Shown piece after piece: positions 8,742 through 16,594 of a DNA stretch of 28,776 bases. The stretch spans positions 1-28,776 of the forward strand of contig DESK01000054.1 of the NCBI GenBank assembly GCA_002361955.1. Direction: 5' to 3'. A program made the position numbers and the translations under genes. The DNA is from Lachnospiraceae bacterium UBA3316 (lineage in GTDB: Bacteria; Bacillota; Clostridia; Lachnospirales; Lachnospiraceae). Every line of letters begins with the position of its first letter. Within the stretch, counting starts at the first letter, position 1. The notes under the pieces are model-generated. The model saw nothing but the letters and a program-made list of their open reading frames with translations, did not search any database and was not told the DNA's origin.

Positions 8742-8790
8742 AAAGTGTGCATGTTTTCCGTAAATTCTTGGGAAACTTGCACACTTTTAT
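8742..8790 (+). terminator. Terminator of the beta-helix operon
   Basis: A long stem pairs AAAGTGTGCA...TTTTCC (8742-8759) with GGGAAAC...TGCACACTTT (8770-8787) with few mismatches, followed by TTTTATTTT. It is 29 nt after the HicB-like gene. Confidence 0.85.
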
Positions 8791-8804
8791 TTTGCGTATT
8801 TTTA

Positions 8805-8813
8805 TGTTATACT
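8805..8813 (+). promoter_or_regulatory. Extended -10 promoter of the DUF1700-Rrf2 operon
   Basis: TGTTATACT gives the TGn extension plus TATACT (5 of 6), 84 nt upstream of the DUF1700 start. The -35 region is T-rich but has no clear box. Confidence 0.55.
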
Positions 8814-8896
8814 CTGAATATTATTAAAAAGACTATCGCGGCGTCAGGCCGGTGGAAATGCGGACAGAAGAATGAGCGGAAAGGACGGGATGGGGT

Positions 8897-9337
8897 ATGA
8901 CGAAGGCAGAGTTTTTAAAGGCCCTGCGGGAGAGGCTGGAGGGAGAAGTGCCGGATGCAGAGATCAGGCATACATTGCAATATTATGAAGAGTATATTTT
9001 TGATGCGGTGCGTGCGGGAAAGACAGAATCCCAGGTGCTGGACGAGCTTGGAAGCCCTCTCCTGATCGCGAAGACGATCATCGACACCTCAGCGATGGAG
9101 GAGGAAAGCGGCAGGCAGCAGACCTTTGAGGAGGGGCCAAAGCCGGAGAAGGAGCCGGGAGTGAGGTATCATTCCTTTAACCTGAATTCCTGGACGGCCA
9201 AGCTGACGCTGATCCTTGTGATGCTGGTGTTCTTTGGGCTGTTCTTTACGATCCTGCGGGTTCTCGTCCCGATCCTGTTACCGCTGCTCATGATCTGGCT
9301 GATCGTCGCGATGATCCGAAACGGAGGACGAAGATGA
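8897..9337 (+). CDS. DUF1700 / HAAS-domain membrane protein
   Basis: This is a 146-aa protein. Residues 1-65 form the HAAS-type helical domain of DUF1700 proteins (MTKAEFLKALRERLEG, then YYEEYIFDAVRAGKTESQVLDELGSP). A charged linker follows, and then a hydrophobic stretch (about 100-140) with one or two membrane helices. Such proteins are usually paired with a PadR regulator and act as membrane-bound partners in signalling. Here the partners are two Rrf2 regulators instead. The stop overlaps the next start by 4 nt (ATGA), so the genes are translationally coupled. Function is unknown. Confidence 0.75.
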   Translation: MTKAEFLKALRERLEGEVPDAEIRHTLQYYEEYIFDAVRAGKTESQVLDELGSPLLIAKTIIDTSAMEEESGRQQTFEEGPKPEKEPGVRYHSFNLNSWTAKLTLILVMLVFFGLFFTILRVLVPILLPLLMIWLIVAMIRNGGRR

Positions 9338-9777
9338 AGATATCTACAAAAGGAATCTATGCCCTCGAAGTGGCGGTAGATCTGGCTATTTATGCAGACA
9401 ATGAACAGCGGATGAGTATCCGCAGCGTGGCGGAGAGAAGAAAGCTGTCAGAAAAGTATCTGGAGCGCATCGTTTCCATGCTGAAAAAGAAGGGAATTGT
9501 CAAAAGTACCCGCGGGGCCTACGGCGGCTATTGTTTGGCCAGAGATCCGAAGGAAATTTTAGTTTTGGACGTATTGATGGCGGCGGAAGGAGATCTGGCT
9601 CCGGTGCAGTGCCTGACGAAGGAGACGGACTGTGGGATAGATTGTGAGGGCTGTGCCACAAGGGGAACCTGGAACCATATCTGGGAATTGATAAAAAACG
9701 CGGTGGACAGCATCAGCATCGCGCAGATTAAAGAACTGGCAGAAAAAAAGCAGGAAGTAAGCGGAGGAGTACAGTGA
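9334..9777 (+). CDS. Rrf2-family regulator with a cysteine cluster
   Basis: This 147-aa protein begins with the canonical Rrf2 winged-helix domain: MKISTKGIYALEVAVDLA, LSEKYLERIVSMLKKKGIVKSTRGAYGGYCLARDPKEI. Cysteines 93, 100, 104 and 107 lie where IscR/NsrR-type members bind an Fe-S cluster (IscR uses three cysteines in this region), so it may sense iron-sulphur status, oxygen or NO. The spacing (C-x6-C-x3-C-x2-C) is not exactly IscR's. The start overlaps the DUF1700 stop by 4 nt, and the next gene overlaps this stop. Its targets cannot be read here. Confidence 0.88.
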   Translation: MKISTKGIYALEVAVDLAIYADNEQRMSIRSVAERRKLSEKYLERIVSMLKKKGIVKSTRGAYGGYCLARDPKEILVLDVLMAAEGDLAPVQCLTKETDCGIDCEGCATRGTWNHIWELIKNAVDSISIAQIKELAEKKQEVSGGVQ

Positions 9778-10217
9778 GGATATCAACAAAAGGAAGATAC
9801 GGGCTGCGTGCCCTGGTAGATCTGGCTTCCCATGCCCAGGAGGACGCCGTGTCCCTGGTTCATGTGGCTCAGCGCCAGAAGGTGTCGCTGAATTATCTGG
9901 AGCAGGTGTTTGCCACTCTGCGCAAGGCAGGGATCGTAAAGAGCCAGAAGGGCGCCCAGGGCGGCTATATGCTGGCCAGGCGGCCGGAGGAGATTAAAGT
10001 CGGGGAGATCCTTGGAGCGCTGGAGGGAAGCTTCAGTATCGTTGACGAGGTCCGGGGCAAAGAAGGGCAGGACGCCATTCAGAGCGCGATCCAGGAGCTT
10101 GTGTGGGACAGGATCAACCGCTCGGTGAATGAGTTTTTGGAGCAGAGCACTCTGGCAGAGCTGGTGGAGCAGTACAAAAGGCTTCAGAGTGGGGAAGGAG
10201 CCATGTATTATATATAG
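9774..10217 (+). CDS. Rrf2-family regulator, CymR-like
   Basis: This is a second 147-aa Rrf2 protein (MRISTKGRYGLRALVDLASHA, VSLNYLEQVFATLRKAGIVKSQKGAQGGYMLARRPEEI). Unlike its neighbour it has no cysteine at all, so it cannot bind a cysteine-ligated cluster. The C-terminal MYYI resembles the MFYI ending of CymR, the cysteine-metabolism repressor, which works with an O-acetylserine sulfhydrylase partner. A serine O-acetyltransferase gene lies 11 kb downstream. The start is GTG, overlapping the previous stop (GTGA), with RBS GGAGG 7 nt upstream. CymR function is likely but inferred. Confidence 0.82.
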   Translation: MRISTKGRYGLRALVDLASHAQEDAVSLVHVAQRQKVSLNYLEQVFATLRKAGIVKSQKGAQGGYMLARRPEEIKVGEILGALEGSFSIVDEVRGKEGQDAIQSAIQELVWDRINRSVNEFLEQSTLAELVEQYKRLQSGEGAMYYI

Positions 10218-10228
10218 GAGATACGGAC

Positions 10229-10274
10229 AGCAGGCGGCGTCCGGGCGTGGGAAAACGTCCGGGCGCCGTCTGCT
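10229..10274 (+). terminator. Strong 20-bp hairpin, probable terminator
   Basis: All 20 positions of 10229-10248 pair with 10255-10274 (three G-U pairs), around a GGGAAA loop. It is 11 nt after the CymR-like gene. Only a short TTT lies near the 3' end, so termination may be partial. Confidence 0.65.
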
Positions 10275-10367
10275 TTGCGCGGGCCAGGGGGACGCGCCTG
10301 CGCATACATTTGGCACATGCTGCGGTTACGGGTGAAACCGGCGGGGAATATACCGGGCGGGAGGAGG

Positions 10368-10396
10368 GCATATTGGGGAAGGCTTTGTCATATACT
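10368..10396 (+). promoter_or_regulatory. SigE-like (mother-cell sporulation) promoter
   Basis: GCATATT (10368-10374) matches the SigE -35 consensus KMATATT exactly. After a 14-nt spacer, CATATACT (10389-10396) matches 7 of 8 bases of the -10 CATACAHT. It ends 29 nt before the SleC-like start. The consensus used is that of Bacillus subtilis SigE. Confidence 0.72.
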
Positions 10397-10425
10397 TCCC
10401 GTGAGGATAACATTATGAGGCGGAT

Positions 10426-11688
10426 ATGCGGGAGAATCATATAAAAGCGATGCAGGAAAACCATGTGGATCTGGGAAGGCTGCGGATCCGGGTGCAGTCC
10501 CAGGCGCGTCCGGTGGAAAATGCGCGGATCGCCATTTCCTATACAGGGGATCCGGAGAGTATGGTGGAACAACTGACCACAGATGGAAGCGGGCGGACGG
10601 AGGAGGTGGCTCTGGCAGCGCCTCCCCTGGAGTACAGCATGGAGCCCTCCGCCGCCCAGCCCTATGCGGAGTATACCCTGCAGGTTACGGCCGAGGGATA
10701 CGAGCCGTTAACCATTTCCGGGGCGGAGATCCTGCCGGACGCCACGGCCATCCAGGAAGTGCGGCTCAACTCCCTGGCGGGCACGGGGGATTTCCGGAAT
10801 ATTGTGATCCCTGCCCACACGCTCTACGGGGACTATCCGCCGAAGATCGCGGAGGCGGAGATCAAGCCTGTGAACCAGATCGGGGAGATCGTCCTGAGCC
10901 GGGTGGTTATTCCCGAGTTTATCGTGGTCCATGACGGCTCCCCTAGGGACAGCACAGCCGAGGAGTACTACGTGCCCTACAGGGATTACATTAAAAATGT
11001 GGCCTCCAGCGAAGTCTACGCCACCTGGCCCAGGGCCACCATCACGGCAAACGTGTTGGCGATCATGTCTTTTACGCTGAACAGGGTCTATACGGAGTGG
11101 TACAGGAATAAAGGGTACGATTTTACCATCACATCGTCCACCGCCTTCGACCACAAGTGGATTTATGGAAGAAATATTTTCGAGAGTATCTCAGAGGTGG
11201 TGGACGATGTGTTTGAAAATTATCTGTCCCGGCCGAATGTGAAACAGCCGATCCTTACTCAGTACTGCGACGGGCAGAGGGTGCAGTGCGACGGCTGGAT
11301 GACACAGTGGGGCTCCAAGTACCTGGGGGATCAGGGCTATTCGGCGATCGAGATCCTGCGCCATTTCTACGGCAGCAGCATGTACATCAACACGGCGGAG
11401 GAGATCGCGGGCATTCCCCTTTCCTGGCCGGGGTATTCTCTGGATATCGGCTCCAGAGGGAATAAGGTGGAGCAGATTCAGGATCAGCTCAATGCCATCG
11501 CCGGGGATTATCCTCTGCTTCCCAAGGTGGCTGTGGACGGGATCTATGGGGAGCGCACCCAGAACACGGTGCGGATCTTCCAGGATGTGTTCGGCCTGCC
11601 GGAGACGGGGGTGGTGGATTACCGCACCTGGTATAAAATACAGGAAATCTATGTGGCAGTCACCAGGATCGCGGAGCTGAATCCGTAA
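10426..11688 (+). CDS. sleC: SleC-like spore cortex-lytic enzyme
   Basis: This 420-aa protein follows the architecture of clostridial SleC. A beta-rich N-terminal domain (LRIRVQSQARPVENARI, SMEPSAAQPYAEYTLQV) comes first. The central SleC/SpoIID-like block has AIMSFTLNRVYTEWY, YDFTITSSTAFDHKW and QYCDGQRVQCDGWMTQWGS. A C-terminal PG_binding_1 repeat follows (GNKVEQIQDQLNAI, VDGIYGERTQNTVRIFQ). SleC is made as an inactive precursor in the mother cell, then activated at germination to break the cortex glycan as a lytic transglycosylase. The N-terminus lacks an obvious signal peptide, as expected for mother-cell synthesis. The SigE-like promoter 29 nt upstream supports this. The start at 10426 has RBS GAGG. 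Paralogues exist in the family, so the exact role could differ. Confidence 0.78.
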   Translation: MRENHIKAMQENHVDLGRLRIRVQSQARPVENARIAISYTGDPESMVEQLTTDGSGRTEEVALAAPPLEYSMEPSAAQPYAEYTLQVTAEGYEPLTISGAEILPDATAIQEVRLNSLAGTGDFRNIVIPAHTLYGDYPPKIAEAEIKPVNQIGEIVLSRVVIPEFIVVHDGSPRDSTAEEYYVPYRDYIKNVASSEVYATWPRATITANVLAIMSFTLNRVYTEWYRNKGYDFTITSSTAFDHKWIYGRNIFESISEVVDDVFENYLSRPNVKQPILTQYCDGQRVQCDGWMTQWGSKYLGDQGYSAIEILRHFYGSSMYINTAEEIAGIPLSWPGYSLDIGSRGNKVEQIQDQLNAIAGDYPLLPKVAVDGIYGERTQNTVRIFQDVFGLPETGVVDYRTWYKIQEIYVAVTRIAELNP

Positions 11689-11721
11689 CCATTAAATTTC
11701 CATGAATTTACAGATAATTCC

Positions 11722-11749
11722 TTGTAATTTGCACGAAATGTGATATAAT
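11722..11749 (+). promoter_or_regulatory. SigA promoter of the hpf leader
   Basis: TTGTAA (11722-11727), a 16-nt spacer, then TATAAT (11744-11749) preceded by TGA, so the -10 is perfect and extended. It starts a leader of about 170 nt before hpf. Confidence 0.85.
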
Positions 11750-11753
11750 GTGT

Positions 11754-11900
11754 CTTATCAGAAGAAAATCAATTGTAACTGGCCAGCCGTCAAATCACAG
11801 TGCCGGCGGCCTGCATGGAAGTGCGGATTCCGTTACCGTTTGGCCCCGGCTGAACGGTAACGAAATAGTTACAATCCATTTCGCTTTATCTGATAAGTCA
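11754..11900 (+). ncRNA. Highly structured hpf leader, candidate raiA-motif RNA
   Basis: The leader folds as one closed domain. An outer stem pairs 11754-11762 with 11889-11897; complementarity continues three nt outward with one mismatch. A second helix pairs 11772-11780 with 11867-11875 (9 bp, perfect). A third is a perfect 10-bp hairpin (11831-11840 with 11853-11862). Its 12-nt loop contains CGGCTG (11847-11852), complementary to CAGCCG at 11784-11789, so a pseudoknot is possible. The raiA motif is a known large structured RNA found near raiA/hpf genes in Clostridia and Actinobacteria. Position, size and long-range pairing agree, but I cannot run a covariance model. A different regulatory leader remains possible. 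Confidence 0.6.
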
Positions 11901-11926
11901 TATTCTAAGAAAAGGAGTTGGGCATC

Positions 11927-12454
11927 ATGCGTTTTACGATTAGTGGAAAGAATATTGAGGTTACGGAAGGCCTGAAAAATGCAGTCATGGACAAGCTTGG
12001 GAAGCTGGAAAGGTACTTTACTCCTGAGACAGAGATTAATGTAACCCTGAGTGTAGAAAAGGAAAGACAAAAGATCGAGGTAACGATTCCGGTAAAGGGC
12101 AATATCATTCGTTCTGAGCAGGTCAGCAACGATATGTACGTATCCATCGACCTGGTAGAAGAAGTGATCGAAAGACAGCTTCGGAAATATAAAAATAAAA
12201 TTATTGAGAGACATCAGAACGGCGGCAATTTCAAAAAGGAATTCATTGAGAAGGAGGTTCCGGAGGAAGAGGAGGTACAGATCATCCGGACAAAGCATTT
12301 TGGTATGAAGCCGATGTTCCCGGAGGATGCCTGCGTACAGATGGAGCTTTTAGGACACAATTTCTTCGTGTTCTGCAACGCGGAGACCTCGGAAGTGAAC
12401 GTAGTATATAAGAGAAAGGGAAACACCTACGGACTGATCGAGCCGGAGTTTTAG
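11927..12454 (+). CDS. hpf: Ribosome hibernation-promoting factor, long form
   Basis: This 175-aa protein joins two domains. Residues 1-100 are the HPF/RaiA domain (MRFTISGKNIEVTEGLKNAVMDKLGKLERYF), which binds the 30S decoding region. Residues about 115-175 are the C-terminal dimerisation domain (IIRTKHFGMKPMFPEDACVQMELLGHNFFVFCNAETSEVNVVYKRKGNTYGLIEPE), which joins two ribosomes into a silent 100S particle in resting cells. The length is normal for the Firmicutes long form. I chose ATG 11927 (RBS AAAGGAG, 9-nt spacing); a TTG 9 nt earlier is less likely. It lies upstream of secA, as is common in Clostridia, but is separated from it by a terminator and a new promoter. Confidence 0.96.
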   Translation: MRFTISGKNIEVTEGLKNAVMDKLGKLERYFTPETEINVTLSVEKERQKIEVTIPVKGNIIRSEQVSNDMYVSIDLVEEVIERQLRKYKNKIIERHQNGGNFKKEFIEKEVPEEEEVQIIRTKHFGMKPMFPEDACVQMELLGHNFFVFCNAETSEVNVVYKRKGNTYGLIEPEF

Positions 12455-12510
12455 GTTCGGCAGCGGGAACAGGAAAGCGGTTACTGTTCGGATAAAAGAA
12501 CTATGGAAAA

Positions 12511-12553
12511 GGGAGATACAGACGGGAGAAGGTTTCTGTCCGTATCTCCTTTT
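12511..12553 (+). terminator. Terminator of hpf
   Basis: GGAGATAC pairs with GTATCTCC, and an inner GAC pairs with GTC after one mismatch, around a purine-rich loop. CTTTTAT follows. It lies 57 nt after the hpf stop. Confidence 0.8.
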
Positions 12554-12628
12554 ATGCGGAAAAGAAGCTGTTTTTTCGCAAAGAAAACGCATAGATAGAG
12601 AGTTCATAGCTTATTCATAAAAAATTTA

Positions 12629-12657
12629 TTGTGTATTCTGGGGGAAAGTGGTAGAAT
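12629..12657 (+). promoter_or_regulatory. secA: SigA promoter of secA
   Basis: TTGTGT (12629-12634), a 17-nt spacer, and TAGAAT (12652-12657) with a TGG extension directly before it. It lies 49 nt before the secA start. Confidence 0.8.
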
Positions 12658-12706
12658 ACATGGTAGTTTGCGTGAAATAGAACAGCATAGTTATAGGAGA
12701 AGAAAC

Positions 12707-15265
12707 ATGAGTTTGATTCAGAAAGTATTCGGCACTCACAGCCAGCGTGAGGTAAAGATGATTACACCGCTTGTCAATAAGATTGAAAGCTTGAGGCCGA
12801 CCATGCAGGCCTTATCCGACGAGGAATTGCGGGATAAGACTAAAGAATATAAAAAGAGACTGGCAGAGGGGGAGACCTTAGACGACCTGCTGCCGGAGGC
12901 ATTTGCTACCGTGAGGGAGTCCGCAAGACGTGTACTGAATATGGAGCATTACCGGGTGCAGCTGATCGGCGGCATCATCCTTCACCAGGGACGTATCGCT
13001 GAGATGAAAACAGGTGAAGGTAAGACGCTGGTGTCTACGCTGCCTGCATACTTGAATGCCCTGGAGGGAAAGGGCGTCCATATCGTTACCGTAAACGATT
13101 ACCTGGCACACCGTGACGCGGAGTGGATGGGTAAGGTACATGAATTCCTGGGGCTGACTGTTGGCTGTGTCTTAAACGACATGGATAACGACGAGCGCCG
13201 GAAGCAGTATAACTGTGATATTACGTATGTGACAAATAATGAGCTGGGCTTCGATTACCTGCGTGACAACATGGTGATCTACAAGGAACAGCTTGTGCAG
13301 AGAGATCTGCATTACGCGATTATCGACGAGGTGGACTCCGTATTGATCGATGAGGCCCGTACGCCGCTGATCATTTCCGGACAGAGCGGAAAGTCCACGA
13401 AGCTTTACGAGGTCTGCGATATTCTGGCAAGGCAGCTGGAGCGGGGCGAGGCCAGCGGTGAAGTGACGAAGATGTCCGCCATTATGGGTGAGGAGATTAC
13501 CGAGACCGGCGACTACGTGGTCAACGAGAAGGATAAGGTGGTAAACCTGACGGCCGACGGTATCAAAAAGGTAGAGAAGTTCTTCCAGATTGAGAACCTG
13601 GCTGACCCGGAGAACCTGGAGATCCAGCATAATGTGAACCTGGCCCTTCGTGCCCACAGCCTGATGCACAGGGATCAGGACTATGTGGTGAAGGAAGACC
13701 AGGTGCTGATCGTAGATGAGTTTACGGGACGTATCATGCCGGGAAGAAGGTATTCCGACGGACTGCACCAGGCCATCGAGGCTAAGGAGCATGTGAAGGT
13801 AAAGAGGGAGAGCAAGACGCTCGCGACGATCACCTTCCAGAATTTCTTTAACAAATATACAAAGAAGGCCGGTATGACAGGTACGGCCCTGACAGAGGAG
13901 AAGGAGTTCCGTGACATTTACGGCATGGACGTTATTGAGATTCCCACCAATAAACCGGTAATCCGAAAGGATCTGGATGACGCCGTATATATGACCCAGA
14001 AGGAAAAATTCCATGCGGTGGTGGATTCCATCAAGGAGGCCCATGAGAAGGGCCAGCCGGTGCTGGTAGGTACGATCACCATTGAGACGTCAGAGCTCCT
14101 CAGCGGCATGCTGAAGAGAGAAGGCATTCCCCATAAAGTGATGAACGCCAAGTTCCATGAGCTGGAGGCGGAGATCGTAGCCGAGGCAGGCCGCCACGGG
14201 GCGGTTACCATCGCTACCAACATGGCGGGCCGTGGTACAGATATCAAGCTGGACGAGGAGTCCAGGGAAGTAGGCGGACTGAAGATCATCGGTACGGAGC
14301 GCCATGAGTCAAGGCGTATCGATAACCAGCTCCGCGGCCGTTCCGGCCGTCAGGGAGACCCGGGAGAATCCAGGTTCTACATCTCCCTGGAAGATGATCT
14401 GATGAGGCTCTTCGGATCCGAGCGGCTGATGGGGATCTTCAAATCCCTGGGTGTGGCGGAAAATGAGCAGATCGAGCATAAGATGCTTTCCAAGGCCATC
14501 GAGAATGCCCAGAAGAAGATCGAGAGCAATAACTACGGTATCCGTAAGAACCTGCTGGAGTACGACCAGGTGAACAACGAGCAGCGTGAGATCATCTATA
14601 AAGAGAGACGGCGTGTGCTGGACGGTGAGAGCATGAGGGATTCGATCCTGAAGATGATCGCCGACACCGTAGATAATACGGTGGATATGTGTATTTCCGA
14701 CGAGCAGAGCACGGAGGAGTGGAATCTGGTAGAACTGAATTCCCTGCTGGTTCCGATCATTCCGTTAAAGATTACCATAAAGGAAAAGATGAAGAAAAAC
14801 GAGCTGAAGCAGTCCTTAAAGGAGCAGGCTGTGAAGCTTTATGAGTCCAAGGAAGCAGAGTTCCCGGAGCCTGAGCAGATCCGTGAGCTGGAGCGTGTGA
14901 TACTTTTGAAGGTGATCGACAGAAAGTGGATGGATCACATCGACGATATGGATCAGCTGCGTCAGGGTATCGGCCTGCAGGCCTACGGCCAGAGAGATCC
15001 GCTGGTTGAGTATAAGATGAACGGCTACGAGATGTTCGACGCCATGTCTGCGGGCATCCAGGAGGATACCCTGCGCCTGCTGTACCATGTAAGGATTGAG
15101 CAGAAGGTAGAGCGTGAAGAGGTGGCGAAGGTCACAGGAACCAACAAGGACGACTCTATGCAGAAGGGGCCGAAAAAGAGGGCGGAGCAGAAGATTTACC
15201 CCAACGATCCCTGTCGCTGCGGAAGCGGCAAGAAGTATAAGCAGTGCTGCGGCAGGAAAAAATAG
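12707..15265 (+). CDS. secA: Preprotein translocase ATPase SecA
   Basis: SecA drives unfolded preproteins through SecYEG using ATP. The 852-aa product has Walker A at residues 100-107 (MKTGEGKT) and the DEVD box at 207-210. It also has the preprotein-binding region and the second helicase half with TNMAGRGTDIKL and QLRGRSGRQGDPG. The C-terminal zinc motif CxCx8CC is at 836-848, within YPNDPCRCGSGKKYKQCC. All family motifs are intact. I chose ATG 12707 because an AGGAGA RBS precedes it and SecA proteins start MSLIQKVFG-like. The extra upstream reading overlaps the promoter. prfB follows after a terminator. Confidence 0.99.
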   Translation: MSLIQKVFGTHSQREVKMITPLVNKIESLRPTMQALSDEELRDKTKEYKKRLAEGETLDDLLPEAFATVRESARRVLNMEHYRVQLIGGIILHQGRIAEMKTGEGKTLVSTLPAYLNALEGKGVHIVTVNDYLAHRDAEWMGKVHEFLGLTVGCVLNDMDNDERRKQYNCDITYVTNNELGFDYLRDNMVIYKEQLVQRDLHYAIIDEVDSVLIDEARTPLIISGQSGKSTKLYEVCDILARQLERGEASGEVTKMSAIMGEEITETGDYVVNEKDKVVNLTADGIKKVEKFFQIENLADPENLEIQHNVNLALRAHSLMHRDQDYVVKEDQVLIVDEFTGRIMPGRRYSDGLHQAIEAKEHVKVKRESKTLATITFQNFFNKYTKKAGMTGTALTEEKEFRDIYGMDVIEIPTNKPVIRKDLDDAVYMTQKEKFHAVVDSIKEAHEKGQPVLVGTITIETSELLSGMLKREGIPHKVMNAKFHELEAEIVAEAGRHGAVTIATNMAGRGTDIKLDEESREVGGLKIIGTERHESRRIDNQLRGRSGRQGDPGESRFYISLEDDLMRLFGSERLMGIFKSLGVAENEQIEHKMLSKAIENAQKKIESNNYGIRKNLLEYDQVNNEQREIIYKERRRVLDGESMRDSILKMIADTVDNTVDMCISDEQSTEEWNLVELNSLLVPIIPLKITIKEKMKKNELKQSLKEQAVKLYESKEAEFPEPEQIRELERVILLKVIDRKWMDHIDDMDQLRQGIGLQAYGQRDPLVEYKMNGYEMFDAMSAGIQEDTLRLLYHVRIEQKVEREEVAKVTGTNKDDSMQKGPKKRAEQKIYPNDPCRCGSGKKYKQCCGRKK

Positions 15266-15272
15266 TGAAACG

Positions 15273-15302
15273 AAGAGGCCGTTTATCCAGACGGCCTCTT
15301 TA
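15273..15302 (+). terminator. Terminator between secA and prfB
   Basis: A perfect 10-bp stem AAGAGGCCGT / ACGGCCTCTT (15273-15282 with 15291-15300) ends in TTT. It is 8 nt after secA. No clear new promoter precedes prfB, so read-through is probably needed. Confidence 0.75.
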
Positions 15303-15352
15303 AAGATAGAAGCTTTTAAACAGTATGGCAAAACAGGAAAGAAGGTGAAGCT

Positions 15353-16496
15353 GTGGTTGAATTAGATCAGTTCAAATATACGTTGCACACGTATGAAAAA
15401 CCATTAGTGGAAGTGAGGGATTCACTTTGACCTGGCGAACAAGGAAAAACGGATCCAGGAATTAGAAAGAAAAATGGAAGAGCCGGACTTTTGGGACAGA
15501 CCAGAGGAATCCCAGGAGGCCATGAAGACCTTGAAGGATTTGAAGAGCGACATCGAGACCTACGCCTCCCTGCAGGAGCAGTATGATGAGATCGAGACAT
15601 TGATTGAGATGGCGGAGGAGGAAAACGACGCGTCTTTGCTGGAGGAGATTCAGGAGACGATGGACAGCTTCGTGTCCACCTATGAGACGATCCGGGTCAA
15701 GACGCTGCTCTCCGGAGAGTACGACAAGGATAATGCCATTGTCACCCTCCACGCCGGGGCAGGCGGCACGGAATCCTGCGACTGGGCGGGGATGCTCTAC
15801 CGGATGTTCTGCCGCTGGGCGGACAAAAAAGGGTATTCGGTGGAGGTGCTGGACTATCTGGACGGGGAAGAAGCGGGCATCAAATCCGTGACCTTCCAGG
15901 TAAACGGCGAAAACGCCTACGGTTATATGAAATCTGAGAAGGGCGTTCACCGCCTTGTGCGCATTTCACCGTTTAACGCGGCCGGAAAGCGGCAGACGTC
16001 CTTTGTGTCCTGCGACGTGATGCCAGACATTGAGGAGGATCTGGATATCGAGATCCGGGATGAGGATCTGCGTATCGATACGTACCGTTCCAGCGGAGCC
16101 GGCGGCCAGCATATCAATAAAACCTCATCGGCTATCCGTATCACCCATCTGCCCACCAATATTGTGGTGCAGTGCCAGAATGAGCGTTCCCAGTTCCAGA
16201 ATAAGGATAAGGCGATGCAGATGCTGAAGGCGAAGCTGTATCTTTTAAAGCAACAGGAAAACGCGGAGAAGGTATCGGGCATCCGGGGAGAGATCAAGGA
16301 GATCGGCTGGGGAAGCCAGATCCGCTCCTATGTGCTCCAGCCCTACACGATGGTGAAGGATCACAGGACAGGGGCTGAGACGGGAAATGTGGACAGCGTG
16401 CTGGACGGCGGCCTTGATTTGTTTATGAATGCGTACCTGAAGTGGCTGACCCTGGGGGAGAGCGCTGGAGATACGGGTGACATCGAAACCATGTAG
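15353..16496 (+). CDS. prfB: Peptide chain release factor 2 (programmed +1 frameshift)
   Basis: RF2 recognises UGA and UAA stop codons and triggers peptide release. The gene is read in two pieces: 25 codons from GTG 15353 to CTT at 15425-15427, then a +1 shift over the in-frame TGA at 15428-15430, continuing from GAC at 15429. The full product is 380 aa. Joined numbering puts the SPF stop-codon recognition motif at 205-207 and the GGQ catalytic motif at 250-252, exactly as in E. coli RF2. The start has an AAGGTG RBS. Without the shift only a 25-residue peptide would be made. The reading from ATG 15474 alone would lack the N-terminus. Confidence 0.97.
15414..15431 (+). promoter_or_regulatory. 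prfB: prfB programmed frameshift site
   Basis: The slip site CTT TGA C is canonical. An internal Shine-Dalgarno-like GAGGGA lies 5 nt upstream (AGGG, then ATTCA, then CTT); this spacing is slightly longer than the 3 nt in E. coli. Low RF2 lets the ribosome slip, so RF2 controls its own level. Confidence 0.95.
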
Positions 16497-16538
16497 TGAA
16501 ACAGTGATGGATCTTCCCCAGTGGGGATAGAGAATAGA

Positions 16539-16572
16539 AAAGGATACTCCGGGAGAAAGGGGTATCCTTTTT
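16539..16572 (+). terminator. Terminator of prfB
   Basis: A 12-bp stem (16539-16550 with 16559-16570, one G-U pair) with loop GGGAGAAA ends in TTTTT. It lies 42 nt after prfB. Confidence 0.92.
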
Positions 16573-16594
16573 ACGATAAAGCTTAGGAGGAAGC

